Positions 45,316-57,299 of a stretch of 64,000 nucleotides of DNA are shown here, piece by piece. The position numbers and the translations under genes were made by a program. The stretch lies in assembly GCA_949128115.1 (NCBI GenBank), contig OX421965.1, positions 52,133,257-52,197,256 of the forward strand, written 5' to 3'. Each line of letters starts with the position of its first letter. The stretch's first letter is position 1. Under the pieces are notes generated by a model. That model saw only the letters and a list, made by a program, of their open reading frames with translations, did no database searches and was not told the DNA's origin. The DNA comes from Anaspis maculata (lineage: Eukaryota > Arthropoda > Insecta > Coleoptera > Scraptiidae).

Positions 45316-48300
45316 TTAATTGTCTTAACACAATGTCTTAACGAATACACCTCTAGGTTCGATATATTATGTATTATCACTCTCATCTCGATATACACTT
45401 GGATCGCCTCGTGGAAATCCTCGATGTAGCAATAATACACCTCACCTATCGGTGTATTACATACGAGAATTCACTTTCTCACAAAATTGGATGTCTTGTG
45501 TTGAAATCTGTTGAAAAATTTAAATATTATGACCGTACTAAATTCATTTTGGCGCCTCCAGCAAATTTGCCTGCGGCAGATGTCAATTTTCCACCTTTTT
45601 TCTTAGTCTTGGATATCCCAGAAACTGATTGAAATACTGCCCCATTCATTTTCACTCAGGTGGACATCACCAGGCTATTTGATACCTTCTGCCAATAGAT
45701 AATATCCGCCATTTTGAAAAAAAAAAACGCGATTCAAATCCCAAGGGACGAAAAAAAAAGCACTGCGGGCAAATCGTTTATTTAGGTCTCAGTTATAATC
45801 CTGCAAAAGTGGTTTGCCTTCTTTATCATCATTTGCAACTTATATTCCTTACTCAGGTAGTACCACGTCCACTATATCGACTCCGGCGAGCCAATCATCT
45901 GACATGGGAGCGGACTGGAAGGAACTGTTGAATTTTTTGAGTGGCGCAGTGATGGACTCGGCGCACCGTTCAAATTATTGGTGAAGTGTTATGTCGTTTA
46001 GCCCAGAGGCGGAAGATTGGCGTAGTTGTTGCATTTCTTAAGGCAGTCTCAGAAGTGGAGTATTATTGACTTTCTTCCAGCATGCATGAGAGATGCCCTG
46101 TTTTTTAGAACCAAAGATGGAAACAGTGTTATGAAGGAAGAAGAAATAGAGAACCTCCACCGAGGAAGGCAATCCACCAATTTCCGCTCTTACGCGCCCA
46201 CTAGGACATCATGGGGATCGAAACTCATCATCAGTGGTTATCAGCTTGACTACTCCGAGGTGGATCGAAACTCATCAACTAGTCTCAACTCGACTTCTTA
46301 GTGGAAGTCAAAACTCTATTTTTGATAGGACAGGGCCAGACCTACCTTAGATACTTAGTAAAGAAACGAGGTGATCAGAGACGGAAAGCAGTACGTGCGG
46401 GTTAGTTCCAGGTAGCGCCCTCTTTCAATCGTTTCTTGACTTCGCATTCCCATATGAATAAATTCTACTGCAGCCATTGATTTTATCGTCCGCTTTGAAG
46501 GGGAGTTGTATTCGGTAAATTTCAATACCTGTCGCAAGCCATCTCACTTGTGACACCAATTAGAGGTGTTCTTATTTAAATTTCAACGAGTGGAACTATT
46601 GCATTTCCTTTGTAATATCAGTAGGGATGGGCGATACGCCAATTACGAAGTGACTTATCGATACGCTGACGATACCGACACGAATGCAAAGTTCTCATTC
46701 ATTTCGGTCAAAGTCGAGGCATCAGGTATGAGTAGGTAATTTTTACCTTAACATGATTACAAGAAATATTTAGTAATCAAAAATAGGTAGGTGTTTTAGT
46801 TCAATATTCATCATCAAATTAACTGAATTTAAACAAGCATAGCCCCAGGTATTTTGTGCCTTGGTTCTATATCGGCACTGATGAGACCAACTCCCGGTGT
46901 TTGACACTCATCCCCGGTCCCGAACAAGATTATTCCATTACCCTGCCGACCAGGTCGGCCCAATGACGGGGCTAATGTAGCGTAATTGCGGCGGAACAAC
47001 TAGAGGTCCTTTACGTTTACATAGCTGCAATCGTGTCAAACATCCCGATGACGTCTTGGGGGGGAAGGCGCACAGAAGGAGGATGGAAAGGCATCATCAG
47101 GAACCACAGAGGACTCCACTATGGAAGTGATGGAGAAGCGGGGCAGGGTGGGTGGTGGAACGCAACAACAATGGCTAAATTCACGAGAACGGGCTAAGTT
47201 CATTAGGTGCCGCAAATTCGATACCGAACCAGAACGTCGAAATGGCGGAGGCGCCGGGCCGACCGCAATTGCTCGAATTATGTGGTGTTAATGAAAGAGC
47301 GCGGCGAATTTTAATGGTCCGATACAACGCGGAGGGGTCGAGTCTCCCTTTGCTTCTCGTCCAAATTAAATTTGCATTCGCCACATTTTTGCCATTAAAT
47401 GATATTATTAGCAGGCACTTTCAACCAAGCGAGTTTCTCTTTGTCGCTCGTTTGTGCCGTCGATTATTTCTGACGTCAACGCGAACAATTTTTCATTCTG
47501 CGTAAAATCAGTCAAAAACATTTTTTTTCAAATAAAGATGGCAGAACCAGAAGTAGCTGCGAAAACACTCATCAAGCAAATCCGCAAATAACTTATGGAC
47601 TGACTATTGCAGAGACCATGTAGTGCGGGAAGACATTGAATCGCATTTTGTGCAAATGTGCAATGTACCTATTATGTGTAATAAACAAATACTTATTGAA
47701 TAGTAACATGGAAATAATCAACCAAGAAGAAAGAGCTAAACAATGCGAGCCATGGGAGATTTTTTTCTCCCGACAGAGGTGGGTGTAGACCATTTAGATT
47801 AACGCCTGAGTATAAGCATAAACAATTAAGTCTTGTCTATAGAGTCAAGTGTCATGATGAAGTTGACTTTAGAAGTGACACTGACAATGAGTTAGGCATG
47901 GAGGTGGGTTAGGTTAAAGGGCTGACAGCAGTGACAACAGATTGACGCCTGACGTGGTCTTAAGGTAGGTAACAGTCGTTGTTGCCTATGTTGCGCCCTC
48001 TGCATTGAGCTTGCAAGAATACTTCTCATTGGAAAGTATTCAAGTGGAGGCTAAAATTGGGCGTGTTGAAAAGAAGTTAGCAACACGAGAAACTCTCGCT
48101 TATGACGTTGTCGCCATTCTCTTAAAAATTCCAAATGCCACCGCAAACACCATCACACCACTACTACACGCCCCCTCCCCCCCAGCTCCCCAACGGGATA
48201 GAATTTAATTTTCGAGACGGAAACAACTGGAATTTACTACTTCCCAAGATTAAAGAAAAACTCATCACACTAAAGGATATTATAATGCTTGTTTTATACA

Positions 48301-49000
48301 TTTGCGGATTATGCAGAAGTTGTTAAAATGATATAGCGGGCTATAATGTCCGCCATAATTACCCTTGCAATGAAAATCGCGTTTCTGGTGAGATATTATA
48401 GTTGGCGCCGTGGCTCAAGTGTTATCCGAAATGTTTGGAATAAAATGAAAAGAGCGCGTGGTGCAGCGGTGGTGCGCCAAAACTTCCGTCGTTTAGTGCA
48501 TACTGAACCTAATAATAACTGTGAGGGAGTTGAAGCTCAGCTTCCTATCTGAATATTTTAAATAGATACCACACCTGTAGTGAGTTCAGCTTCCAGCCAA
48601 CAGGAAATTGAATGAATAATTTCAAGAATCGACCTTGCCATTCATGTTGAAGTCAGAGATGACTTTTGATACCAAGGCTGGATGGCGACAGGGAGAGAAG
48701 AGAGAGAGGTGGATATGGAGTCGTTTGTAGTCCATCGAACTTGATTGTATGTTAAGTGACGTTGTGAGTTGTTAATTATATCACGTTGAGTGTTCAATAT
48801 TACCTGGATGGGTAGGAGGGTAGGCAACTTATTCCAATGATAAATTTAGACGAATTCTCATGTGCGAATATTCGCAAAATGTCAGTAAGTTGTTGAGTAT
48901 CAATTTGAAAGGTCAACAAAACCGTCAACAGTTCAGATTTGAGAATGTCATTCATTTTTTAGAAGTTCGCGCATGAGAATCCGCTTTATTTATACAGAGT
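45316..49000. other. Mostly unassigned; CpG-rich patch
   Basis: No repeat family or gene recognised. 47170-47480 is CpG-rich and looks single-copy. Frames such as 48005-48208 and 48346-48552 (plus) are short and unrecognised, and I do not support them as genes. The stretch between 46050 and 46300 has an open 91-aa frame without recognisable domain. Confidence 0.35.
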
Positions 49001-49004
49001 GTCC

Positions 49005-49690
49005 CGGATTGAGTGTTACAAAATTCACAGGGAGATAGAAAATTCAAAAACCAGGGGACTTTTCGAAATAAACATGTATATGTATATCGAAAATGTATAT
49101 CTAATAACGGAGATACAGGTCTTCAAAGTTGTTTTTTAAAAACCGTTCTTTGGCATAACTTTGGAACCGTTCAACCGATTTTATTCAAACTCGAACCAAA
49201 GTTTAGCAGAACAGGTCTCTATTAAAAAATGATAACGTTCTTCATCTTACATTTTTAGAAACGAAGATAATAGGGGGTACCCTCCCCTATTTTCAACCAC
49301 CCCAAAAATGTTTGGAAATGGTTCCAATTTTTGAATTTGACGATCAATCTAGAAAAAAAAGTTTCTCTTGCAAAATCTTGATTAGAGGCTTCACTTTTGA
49401 GATATTTGGATTTGAAGCATTGGAAAACATCTCAAAATTGCCACTTTCTAGGGCCTAAAAATTAAAATTCAAGAAAACTCATGATTCTTCAACTGAAATG
49501 AGTTTTCTGGATGTTTTTAGTTGATAAAACACTGTTTTTGCTGGGAAACATGGAGTTTTTCAGGAAAAAACTATCTTAGCTCTGGAAAGTGGCGATTTTG
49601 AGATGTTTTCCAACGTTTCAAACCCAAATTTCTTGAAAATGAAGCCTCTAATTGAAATTTCGCAAGAGTAAATTTTTTCTTTGAATTGAA
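49005..49690. repeat. Inverted-repeat region and CTCCGTTAT-type repeat
   Basis: 49005-49210 shares TCACAGGGAGATAG-like and TAACGGAGATAC words with 10770-10900 (inverted). 49330-49455 and 49575-49690 are inverted arms (AACATCTCAAAATTGCCACT versus its inverse near 49590; TTAGAGGCTTCA; TCTTGC.AAAT) around a ~120-bp centre. Confidence 0.6.
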
Positions 49691-49694
49691 CGTA

Positions 49695-50382
49695 GAATTC
49701 TAAATGTTATCCCGTCCCAAAATCTTGGCACTCTACTTGATCCAGAGACTCTAAGAATTGCTTTCGCGATTAGACTTGGCTGCAGAGTTTATCAACAACA
49801 CACTTGTATTTGTGGAAGCGTTGCAGACGAATTTGGTTACCACGGTTTATCCTGTCAGAAATCCCATGGTAAATTTTACCGTCACTCATCCATCAATGAC
49901 ATCATAAAAAGATCGCTTGTGGCAGCTGAAATCCCCTCCGTTCTGAAACCAACTGGGTTAGATAGAGACGATGGTAAACGACCTGATGGATTATCCCTCA
50001 CACCGTGGATCAGAGGTATTTCACTATAGTATGGGACGCTACATGCAGCAATTCTTTTGCTACTCTCATGTAAATGCAATTAAAGCCAAAGCCGGTGCAG
50101 CCGCTTCCGCTGCTGTGACAAGGAAGCACTCTAAATACAAAAAAATCAAAGAATCATTCCATTTTGTTGCTCTTGCTGTGGAATTGCTTGAAACTTGGTC
50201 GGACGAAGCAAAAACTTTTGGTCTTCAGTTGAAAAAATTCTTGTATAAAGACTCAGGCGAACCCTTTTCATATCATTATTTTTGAAAAGAATAAGTCTGG
50301 CAATCCAAAGAGGAAATAGTGCCTGTATTTTAGGCACTATTCCTCCGTCCACCAAATTGAAAGAAATTTATTATTTACAGTA
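49695..50382 (+). pseudogene. RLE-like nuclease domain, C terminus of a LINE-type protein
   Basis: Frames join, through two or more shifts, into one recognisable domain. Blocks: LGTLLDPETLRIAFAIRLGC; a Cys/His cluster CICGSVADEFGYHGLSC (C-x-C-x9-H-x3-C) at about 49805-49860; RHSSINDIIKRSL; and DRDDGKRPDG near 49970, with the matching acidic residue expected ~13 residues on, where a frame break falls (about 50015-50030). After it come HVNAIKAKAG, TRKHSKYKKI, and LKRISLAIQRGNSACILG ending at 50382. The RPD-x~13-D pattern plus the Cys/His cluster is like the restriction-like endonuclease of R2-type LINEs, which nicks target DNA; no matching RT lies upstream. Clearly a pseudogene. Confidence 0.6.
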
Positions 50383-50408
50383 GAGTTACCATTATTATAA
50401 TATATATA

Positions 50409-52495
50409 CACTGATCCACAAAATTAACGCACCACTAAAAAATTGCCCTGAGTTTGACGCCTTTTTTCCCGGATCTACCTATCCGATTTTGATGATCTTC
50501 TCATCAGATTGTAGCCTCATTCTTTAGGAATGTCACAGTCTCCCTCATCTTTGGTTAGCACTCTGATTTGACTATAGACTGGGTGTTGCAATGAAGGTGA
50601 TTTTTTTACCGCAAGTTTGAGGCACCCTGTGGGAATGACCAGCAGCAACATCAGGCCATATTAAAGACTAAATTCAAGCCTTGACTTTCTTCAGCACATC
50701 CGTTTCGGTTTTGTTTCAATATCGTGATTTTTACGGATGGTGCACCATTTTATTGCACAGCCTGCTTTTATTGCCTTTTTGTTGAGTAGGGTCGGAGGAT
50801 CTAGCCGATTTCGATGGTCTTTATTACAGGATGTAAGTTCATTCTTCTAAAATGTTATCAATATGCCCATCTTCAAAATTTATTCAATTTGGCCCGCATA
50901 CTGGGTGTTTCAATTAAGCGATGTTTTTTTCGAAAATTTGAGACACCCTGTAGAAACAACTAGCACCATCGTCGAGACATATTGAGAACCAAATTCAAGC
51001 CTTGCCTTTTCTCAACATAACCGTTTTGGTTTCACTTCAATATCTTGAGCTCTAGGGGAGATACACCATTTTATTGCACACAATGTTTTCTTATTGACTT
51101 GACGCAGGTAGGGGCCGACGAGTGTGCACTGCCCGAATTTTGTAAAAGTTTAAAGTTGATTCATTCAGAAACTATACGCTTGATTTGGATAATTTTTTTG
51201 TTACATTGTAGATGTATTCTTCGCGAGTATTACTGATCTATCAATTTATGACACTTTTTGAATTTTGCCCGTATACTGGATGTTACAACGAAGGTGTTTT
51301 CTCAAAAAATGAAGACACTCGGTAGAAGTCAATAGCACCAACCGCATATTCCAAGGCTTATTAACTCAAGAATGGATCTACAATCTGCAAAAGAAATGAT
51401 TGAATTCGGTTCTACATCTCAAGGAACCGAATAAAGTTGACCTCCAACTTGGTCAATTTTTGGGTAGTACGTTAATTTTGTGGGTCGTTACAAGAAAAAT
51501 GATGAAGTGCAGCAGATATGGAAACGTTAAACAAAGAGAAAACTGCAGTTTTCTTTTGATAGGAATATGCCTCGGAATATGCTGTTGGTGCTGTTGACTT
51601 CTACCGGGTGTCTTCATTTTTTGAGAAAACACACCTTCGTTGTAACATCCAATATACGGGCAAAATTCAAAAAGTGTCATAAATCGATAGATCAGTAAGA
51701 TTCGCGAAGAATACATCTACAATGTAACAAAAAGATTATCCAAACCGGGCGTATAGTTTCTGAATAAATTTACTTGAAACTTTCACAAATTTCGGGCAGT
51801 GAACACTCGTCGGCCCCTACCTGCGTCAAGTCAATAAGAAATCTCCCCTAAAACTCAAGATATTGAAGTGAAACCAAAACGGTTGTTTTGATAAAAAGCA
51901 AGGCTTGAATTTGGTTTTCAATATGACTCGACGATGGTGCTAGTTGTTTCTACAGGGTGTCCCAAATTTTCAAAAAAAACATCACTAAATTGAAACACCC
52001 AGTATGCGGGCCAAATTGAATAATTTTTGAAGATGGGCATATTGATAACATTCTAGAAGAAGGAACTTGCATCCTGTAATAAAGACCATCGAAATCGGTT
52101 AGATTCTCCGACCCTACCTAACAAAAAGGCAATAAAAGCAGGCTGTGCAATAAAATGGTGCACCTTCCCTAAAATTTACGATATTGAAACAAAACTAAAA
52201 CGGATGTGTTAAAGAAAGTCAAGGCTTGAATTTAATCTTTAATATGGCCTGATGTTGCTGCTGGTCATTCCCACAGGGTGCCCCGAACTTGCGGTGAAAA
52301 AAACACCTTCATTGCAACACCCAGTATACAGTCAAATCTGAGTGCTAACCAAAGATGAGGGAGACTGTGACATTCCTAAAGAATGAGGCTACAATCTGAT
52401 GGGAAGACCATCAAAATCGGATTGGTAGATCCGGAAAGAAAAGGCGTCAAACTCAGGGCAATTTTTTAGTGGTGCGTTAATTTTGTGGATCAGTG
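50409..52495. mobile_element. Foldback element (2.1 kb) with modular arms
   Basis: Termini CACTGATCCACAAAATTAAC and its inverse, flanked by TA (50407-50408 and 52496-52497); this resembles Tc1/mariner ends. The arms (~950 bp each) pair over their whole length at ~90%. Each arm is itself three direct modules of ~325 bp (starts near 50435, 50760, 51082), recognisable by (A)CTGGGTGTT.CAA, AGACACCCTGTAGAA, AATTCAAGCCTTG and ACACCATTTTATTGCACA. A copy of the terminal sequence (GTACGTTAATTTTGTGGGTC) recurs inside the centre at 51469-51488. No transposase. Confidence 0.88.
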
Positions 52496-52528
52496 TATTT
52501 ATTCAGTTTGTATTTTTATAGCTCTGTA

Positions 52529-53512
52529 TTAAAATACAGTTTGTAAGAGTTTGTAAAGAAAGACAAGAGACGCACGACACCTCCGAGACTCAAGAGAATC
52601 TATACCAAACTCACCCAAAAGAAGGTCACCGTCAAAGCCTCGGTCCGGGAAAACACCATGCTGTCTGAAATAGAGATATTTCAAAAATTTTCTTTCGACA
52701 CGCTGGAACTGAAGGCTCTGTCTCCTGTAGATGGCCGCCCACACCAGACTCGCATATTCTAGCCTCGACCGAACGAAGGTAAAATAGAGAGACTTGAGGC
52801 AGTCGATATTTGCGATAGATCCGCCATTCCTAATGATAAATCCCAGCATCCTGAGAGCCGACTTGCAAACCTGATCGATGTGAGGTGAAAATGATAACTC
52901 TGTGTCAAACAGGACGCCAAGATCCCGAAAAGTGCTGCAGGACCTCAGCGGAACACCATCTAGGACATACTCGTAGCTCACAAGACGCGAGGTATTTCTG
53001 GTAAAGGACATCACCTTACATTTGTCGACGTTCAAATGAAGCCCGTTGTCCCAGCACCACTCAGAAACGCCATTCAAGTCCTTCTGCAGCAGACCACAGT
53101 CCTCCCCAGTACGGACTCCCCTGGACAATTTCACGTCATCGGCGTACATCAGTATCCTATTATCCACTCGATCCTCGATCCACTATGTCATTGATGAATA
53201 TGTCAAACATCAGCAGCGCAAGGTTTGCACCTTGAGGTGCACCGCTGGTTGGCGAAAAGTCTGATGAGCGGCGGCCGTCAATCTCAACATACTGGCTCCG
53301 GTTGGTCAAGTACGAAGTGAGAAGAGAGAGCCACCCCTCATCAACGCCACATGCATATAGCTTCTCGAGGAGAATGCCATGGTCCATGCGATCGAAGGCC
53401 TTGGAAAAGTCAGTGAAAATTACGTCGACCTGTAAACGACTATCCATGGAAGAGCAAAGGTACTGGGTGAAATATGCCAAGTTAGTAATTGTACTTCTTT
53501 CCGCTGTCTATC
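52529..53512 (-). pseudogene. LINE ORF2, reverse transcriptase C-terminal part
   Basis: Continuation, beyond the 7.2-kb insertion, of the RT begun at 61807. On the minus strand it reads ERSTITNLAYFTQYL, VDVIFTDFSKAFDRMDH (RT motif A, both Asp present), SGAPQGANLALLMFDIFIND (motif B), then RILMYADDVKLSRGV (motif C, YADD intact) and FRDLGVLFDTELSFSPHID, ending in YRRQSLQFQRVERKFLKYL and a short tail. A 7-bp direct duplication near 53165-53175 shifts the frame between motifs B and C. The protein stops at 52529, earlier than usual for this group; the sequence then runs into the foldback at 50409-52495, so the 3' end is lost. Confidence 0.88.
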
Positions 53513-54194
53513 AGAGATAGTATGGCTAATATCGACCATATAGCCCAAGAAAAATAGATTTTGACCTCAAAAAAATACTGTAGTCGTGAAAATCACAGGT
53601 TTTGTTCAGAATTTTGTGCTCTTTCCAAATTTTTGGGTTTCAGAAAAATCCCAGCGGAGGCTTTTTTTTAGAGCTGTCAAAAATTTTAAAACTTATAATT
53701 CCGAACAATTTCAAATTAAGCTCAATTTTTCATGAGATTTCAAGTACACACAGTAATGTGGAGACTGCAAATGTTGGGAATGAACATTTGAACAATTCTG
53801 AACTAAACACGATGAAAAATTTCATAGTTCTATTGAAATATTTCTATTTGTTGAAAAATAGTAAAAAAATCGCTAGAACCTTGGGAAAAATATAAACGTT
53901 CTGAAAATTTGACATTATGTTCAGACTTGAATGCCCTACTACATACCCAAAATTGACAGAAATTCCACCCCGGGGTCTTGAGTTATCGGTGGGGGGGGGG
54001 GTAATCAATTGCAACTCAGAATGGAGGGGATAAAACCTGTTGATCCACTGGATGCAAATACATCGCAATTCGACGCATCATATCTCGTTGATACCATTTT
54101 GGCACAAAATGTGTCGATCATTGTTGAGGGGGGGTCGTGGGGGGGGGGGGCGAAGCTCAGCTAGGTGGGTCTTTTTGTTTTCCTGGTCATATAG

Positions 54195-55004
54195 AACCGA
54201 TCGCGACAAGTTTGGTATCTTTCTCGACTAAATTCAAACTCCTGACCTCGAATCCGATGTGTAAATTTTGATAAAAACAAGTTTGAACAAATTAACTTGA
54301 AAAAACTTGTTTTTTTCTTTGGCAATTTTGGCTGTTTTTTTTTCACTGTTGGAGGTCTGAAATCCTCGAAAATATTTCAAGAGCCATTAGATTCAAGTGT
54401 CTTTTTCACGAAAATCATTCACTCAACGTATTATTTTGTTTTTTGATAATAAAAAATCAATTTGAACCTATGAGTCGATCCGGCGCGGTCTCTACTACTG
54501 ACCAGAGCACGACAACATGCACCTGCAAATATAAATAGCTCAAACTCAAAACCCAGCAGAACGATCCATAGCGATTTTGTTCTATGTTATAGCAAATTCA
54601 ATTCTGCAGAGATCCTCGAACTTTCAAAGATAAATTATGATTTGTTCAATAGTTTGAGCTAGTTTTATTTGCAGGTGCATGTTGTAGTGTTCTGGTTATT
54701 AGTAGAAACCGCGCCGGACCGACTCACAGGTTCAAATTGATTTTTTAAAATCCAGAAACAAAATAGTACATCGAGTGGATGATTCTCGTAAAAAAGACAC
54801 TTCAATCTAATGGACCATGAACTATTTCGAGGGATTCAGACCTGTAACAGTGGAAGAAAAAAACTGTCAAAATTGTCAAAGAAAGAAACAAGTTTTTTTC
54901 AAGTTAACTTGTTCAAACTTGTTTCTATTCAAATTTACACATCGGATTCGATGTTAGGAGTTTCAATTTAGTCGGAAAAGATACCAAACTTGTCGTGATC
55001 GGTT
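54195..55004. mobile_element. Palindromic element (~810 bp)
   Basis: Almost entirely two inverted arms meeting near 54600: AACCGATCGCGACAAGTTTG at the left, AACCGATCACGACAAGTTTG on the reverse strand at the right, continuing through the whole length with ~85-90% pairing. ATA-type flanks (TATA / ATAC) agree with the unbroken GTCATATAC in the right arm of the host element (near 59917). A diverged single arm lies at 13815-13990. Confidence 0.85.
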
Positions 55005-55010
55005 ATACAA

Positions 55011-55907
55011 GCCGCCTTCGGATATTACGTCGGATCGATCTGAGAGCTCTGAATCGTTCGAATATTGCAAACCAACGAGCCAGAGCAAAATCTGTACCGT
55101 TCGGATATTACCTCGCAGAGGCCTCCGAGCACACTCGGTTTCGTCGGAGATTTTTGACCGAGCTCCCAGATATTTTTTGACGCGTGTCACTTTCACTTGT
55201 CACGCATGTATGTGCTTGCGTCTCCGAACATTTTCGAAATCGTTTATTTACCAAATGAACAAAAAACCGAGGAACCAGCTTTGGCACAACAGGGTAAATG
55301 AATGTCTAAAGTGGCCCATACACTACGCATGCAAGCACCCGACCAAGCACGTTCAGGTAAGTCCGGCTCAGTTTTGACACATACCTACACACTGGTACTT
55401 GCACGCGAGCCTGGGCCTGTGCTGTGCAGTCAAGTCTTAGCACTTGCATGCGTGTGTATGGGCCACTTATGGCGAATATCGAATGTGATATGAACACATG
55501 CAGCAAAGATGCAGCACAACAACAGCAAAAAGGGACGACAGACGACAAATAAAAGTATTAGGTGTACACACCATTCCCAGCCCATTACCTCGAAAGCCCA
55601 CCATTGTCTTTTACAGAATAAATACGCCCCACACAACATTATGTTTGAGCCGAGGTTAGAGCCAGCACAACGGAACTATGTAGTCAACATAATGTTGAAA
55701 CCACATAATGTTATGACGAAATTACAGAATCATCCCATTAGGTTAGGTTAGCCATTGAGCAGAGCTGACAGGTATCAGCTGTCACTTTTACATACGGAGT
55801 AATCTCGACCGTTCGTTTATTAAAAGTTGCTCGGATCGCTCTGGCATCACGTGATCAAATATCTGTCTGCTCTGTCTGCTCGCTCAGAGATAATATCCGA
55901 ACGCGCC
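55011..55907. mobile_element. TIR element (897 bp)
   Basis: Left GCCGCCTTCGGATATTA and right (reverse strand) GGCGCGTTCGGATATTA. It separates two parts of the left arm of the 7.2-kb element. GATCGATCTGAGAGCTCTGA near the left end and further CpG-rich sequence give it a different composition from its host. It contains the MITE at 55310. TSD uncertain; no recognisable protein. Confidence 0.65.
55310..55467. mobile_element. MITE (158 bp), innermost nest level
   Basis: TIRs AGTGGCCCATACACTACGCA (left) and AGTGGCCCATACACACGCAT (right, reverse strand), then GCAAG; one base indel. Flanks TAA and TAT suggest a 3-bp TWA-type TSD with one mutation, as in PIF/Harbinger. Confidence 0.8.
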
Positions 55908-56160
55908 TATTGGGTGATTCAAAAATTGCGCATTTCCTTTCGGGCACGTTATAGTGGACGTTAACAGAGCATGGGAAAAATAATAAAAAAAATCAATCGG
56001 CTTCGATTTGCAAGTTATTAACAAAAACAAATCTGTCCAACCTGGCAGCATCGCATTAGTACCTACCTGGCACCTTTAGATCAAAGAGGTACATCATAAT
56101 AGCATTATTGTATTGTTACCCTGGAAACTCCGTAGAACCTGCCAGACCATACCAAACATA

Positions 56161-57295
56161 TATTATGCATTCAGCTTTTATTTGCAACAAAGCAGGCGAG
56201 CCTAGTTTGACAGAATCCACTCTGTAAAAGCGCTGTCAGTGGAATGCCACAGTTTAGGTTATGCATTATTTTCTGGGGTTATCGCTTTACTTCAAAATCC
56301 AGAACAGTGTTGCAAGTTCATTTCTGATTGATTGAATGTCCGAATGACATAAACTATCAACCGCTTGTCATTCTTTAAGCGTAGTGGAGAAGTTCTTCCT
56401 CATTCTACATATGGAACAAACGAAGTTGTACAGGCGGTGCTATACAAAGTGAGAAGAGAAATCTAAAATTTGGCTGTATTTAACAAGGAGGAAGCTGTGT
56501 CCTCGGCTGTGTCAAGAAAGCCGTGTTTCTTTCAGTCGATAGAGATCGATCTGGTACTGGCATCTACCAATAACAATAAAAGTGAAGACCTTTGAATTGA
56601 AACGAATGATGGCTCTGGCCTATTAATTTTTATTAGGGTAGGTACTTTTAGAAACAATAAGGTACTTGAACACGGAACATTTCGGACTCCGGAAATTTGT
56701 GGAGATAGGTAGGGACTGTCCATCACTTGAGCTCGGAACATGAACCAGCTTCTTAGTTTCTTTTCAGCCATCCTGTCTGAAACGGACTTTCATCAGCTAG
56801 GTCCTCGCTCCGTTTTCATCTTCATTGATTTTTTCATTTCACTACTAGCTTTACTGAGCTCTGTAGGTAGCTGGCCAAAAAGTACTGAAGAAAGGAGTTT
56901 CACAAAATGTGTGTAGGCAGAATAACAGCTTTCACATCTGGTCGATCTTCAAAAAGATTTTCTCACGTTATTCCAATCTTCCTTCAACCACACCCAAAGA
57001 TCAAAATCCATCTTACACCAACTCTGTAACTGCTTTGACATCAGAAACTGTCAGAAACATCAGGCTTTTTTTTATCAAACACAGTGAGCACCTACCCTGA
57101 TGTGAGCACAAAAATTAGGCGGCAAGGGGAAAGACAACATTGCTTCATATCAGCTGGTATAGCTGACAGAGTATTAACACTGACACTGACTGGCAGCTGT
57201 AATAGCTGAAGTGTCTGGGTATTTTTAATTTTAAAAAACGTAAAAACAAAATTCCAAGGCCTGCTTTGTTGCAAATAAAAGCTGAATGCATAATA
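56161..57295. mobile_element. Element with 37-bp perfect inverted ends (1135 bp)
   Basis: 56161-56197 and 57259-57295 are exact inverse copies (TATTATGCATTCAGCTTTTA...). No TSD seen and no recognisable ORF inside, so it is either a young non-autonomous TIR element or an inverted duplication. Confidence 0.7.
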
Positions 57296-57299
57296 TGCC

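Noticed and set aside
51453..51716. 87-aa minus-strand frame
   Set aside because: Lies in the centre and inner module of the 2.1-kb foldback; repeat-derived.
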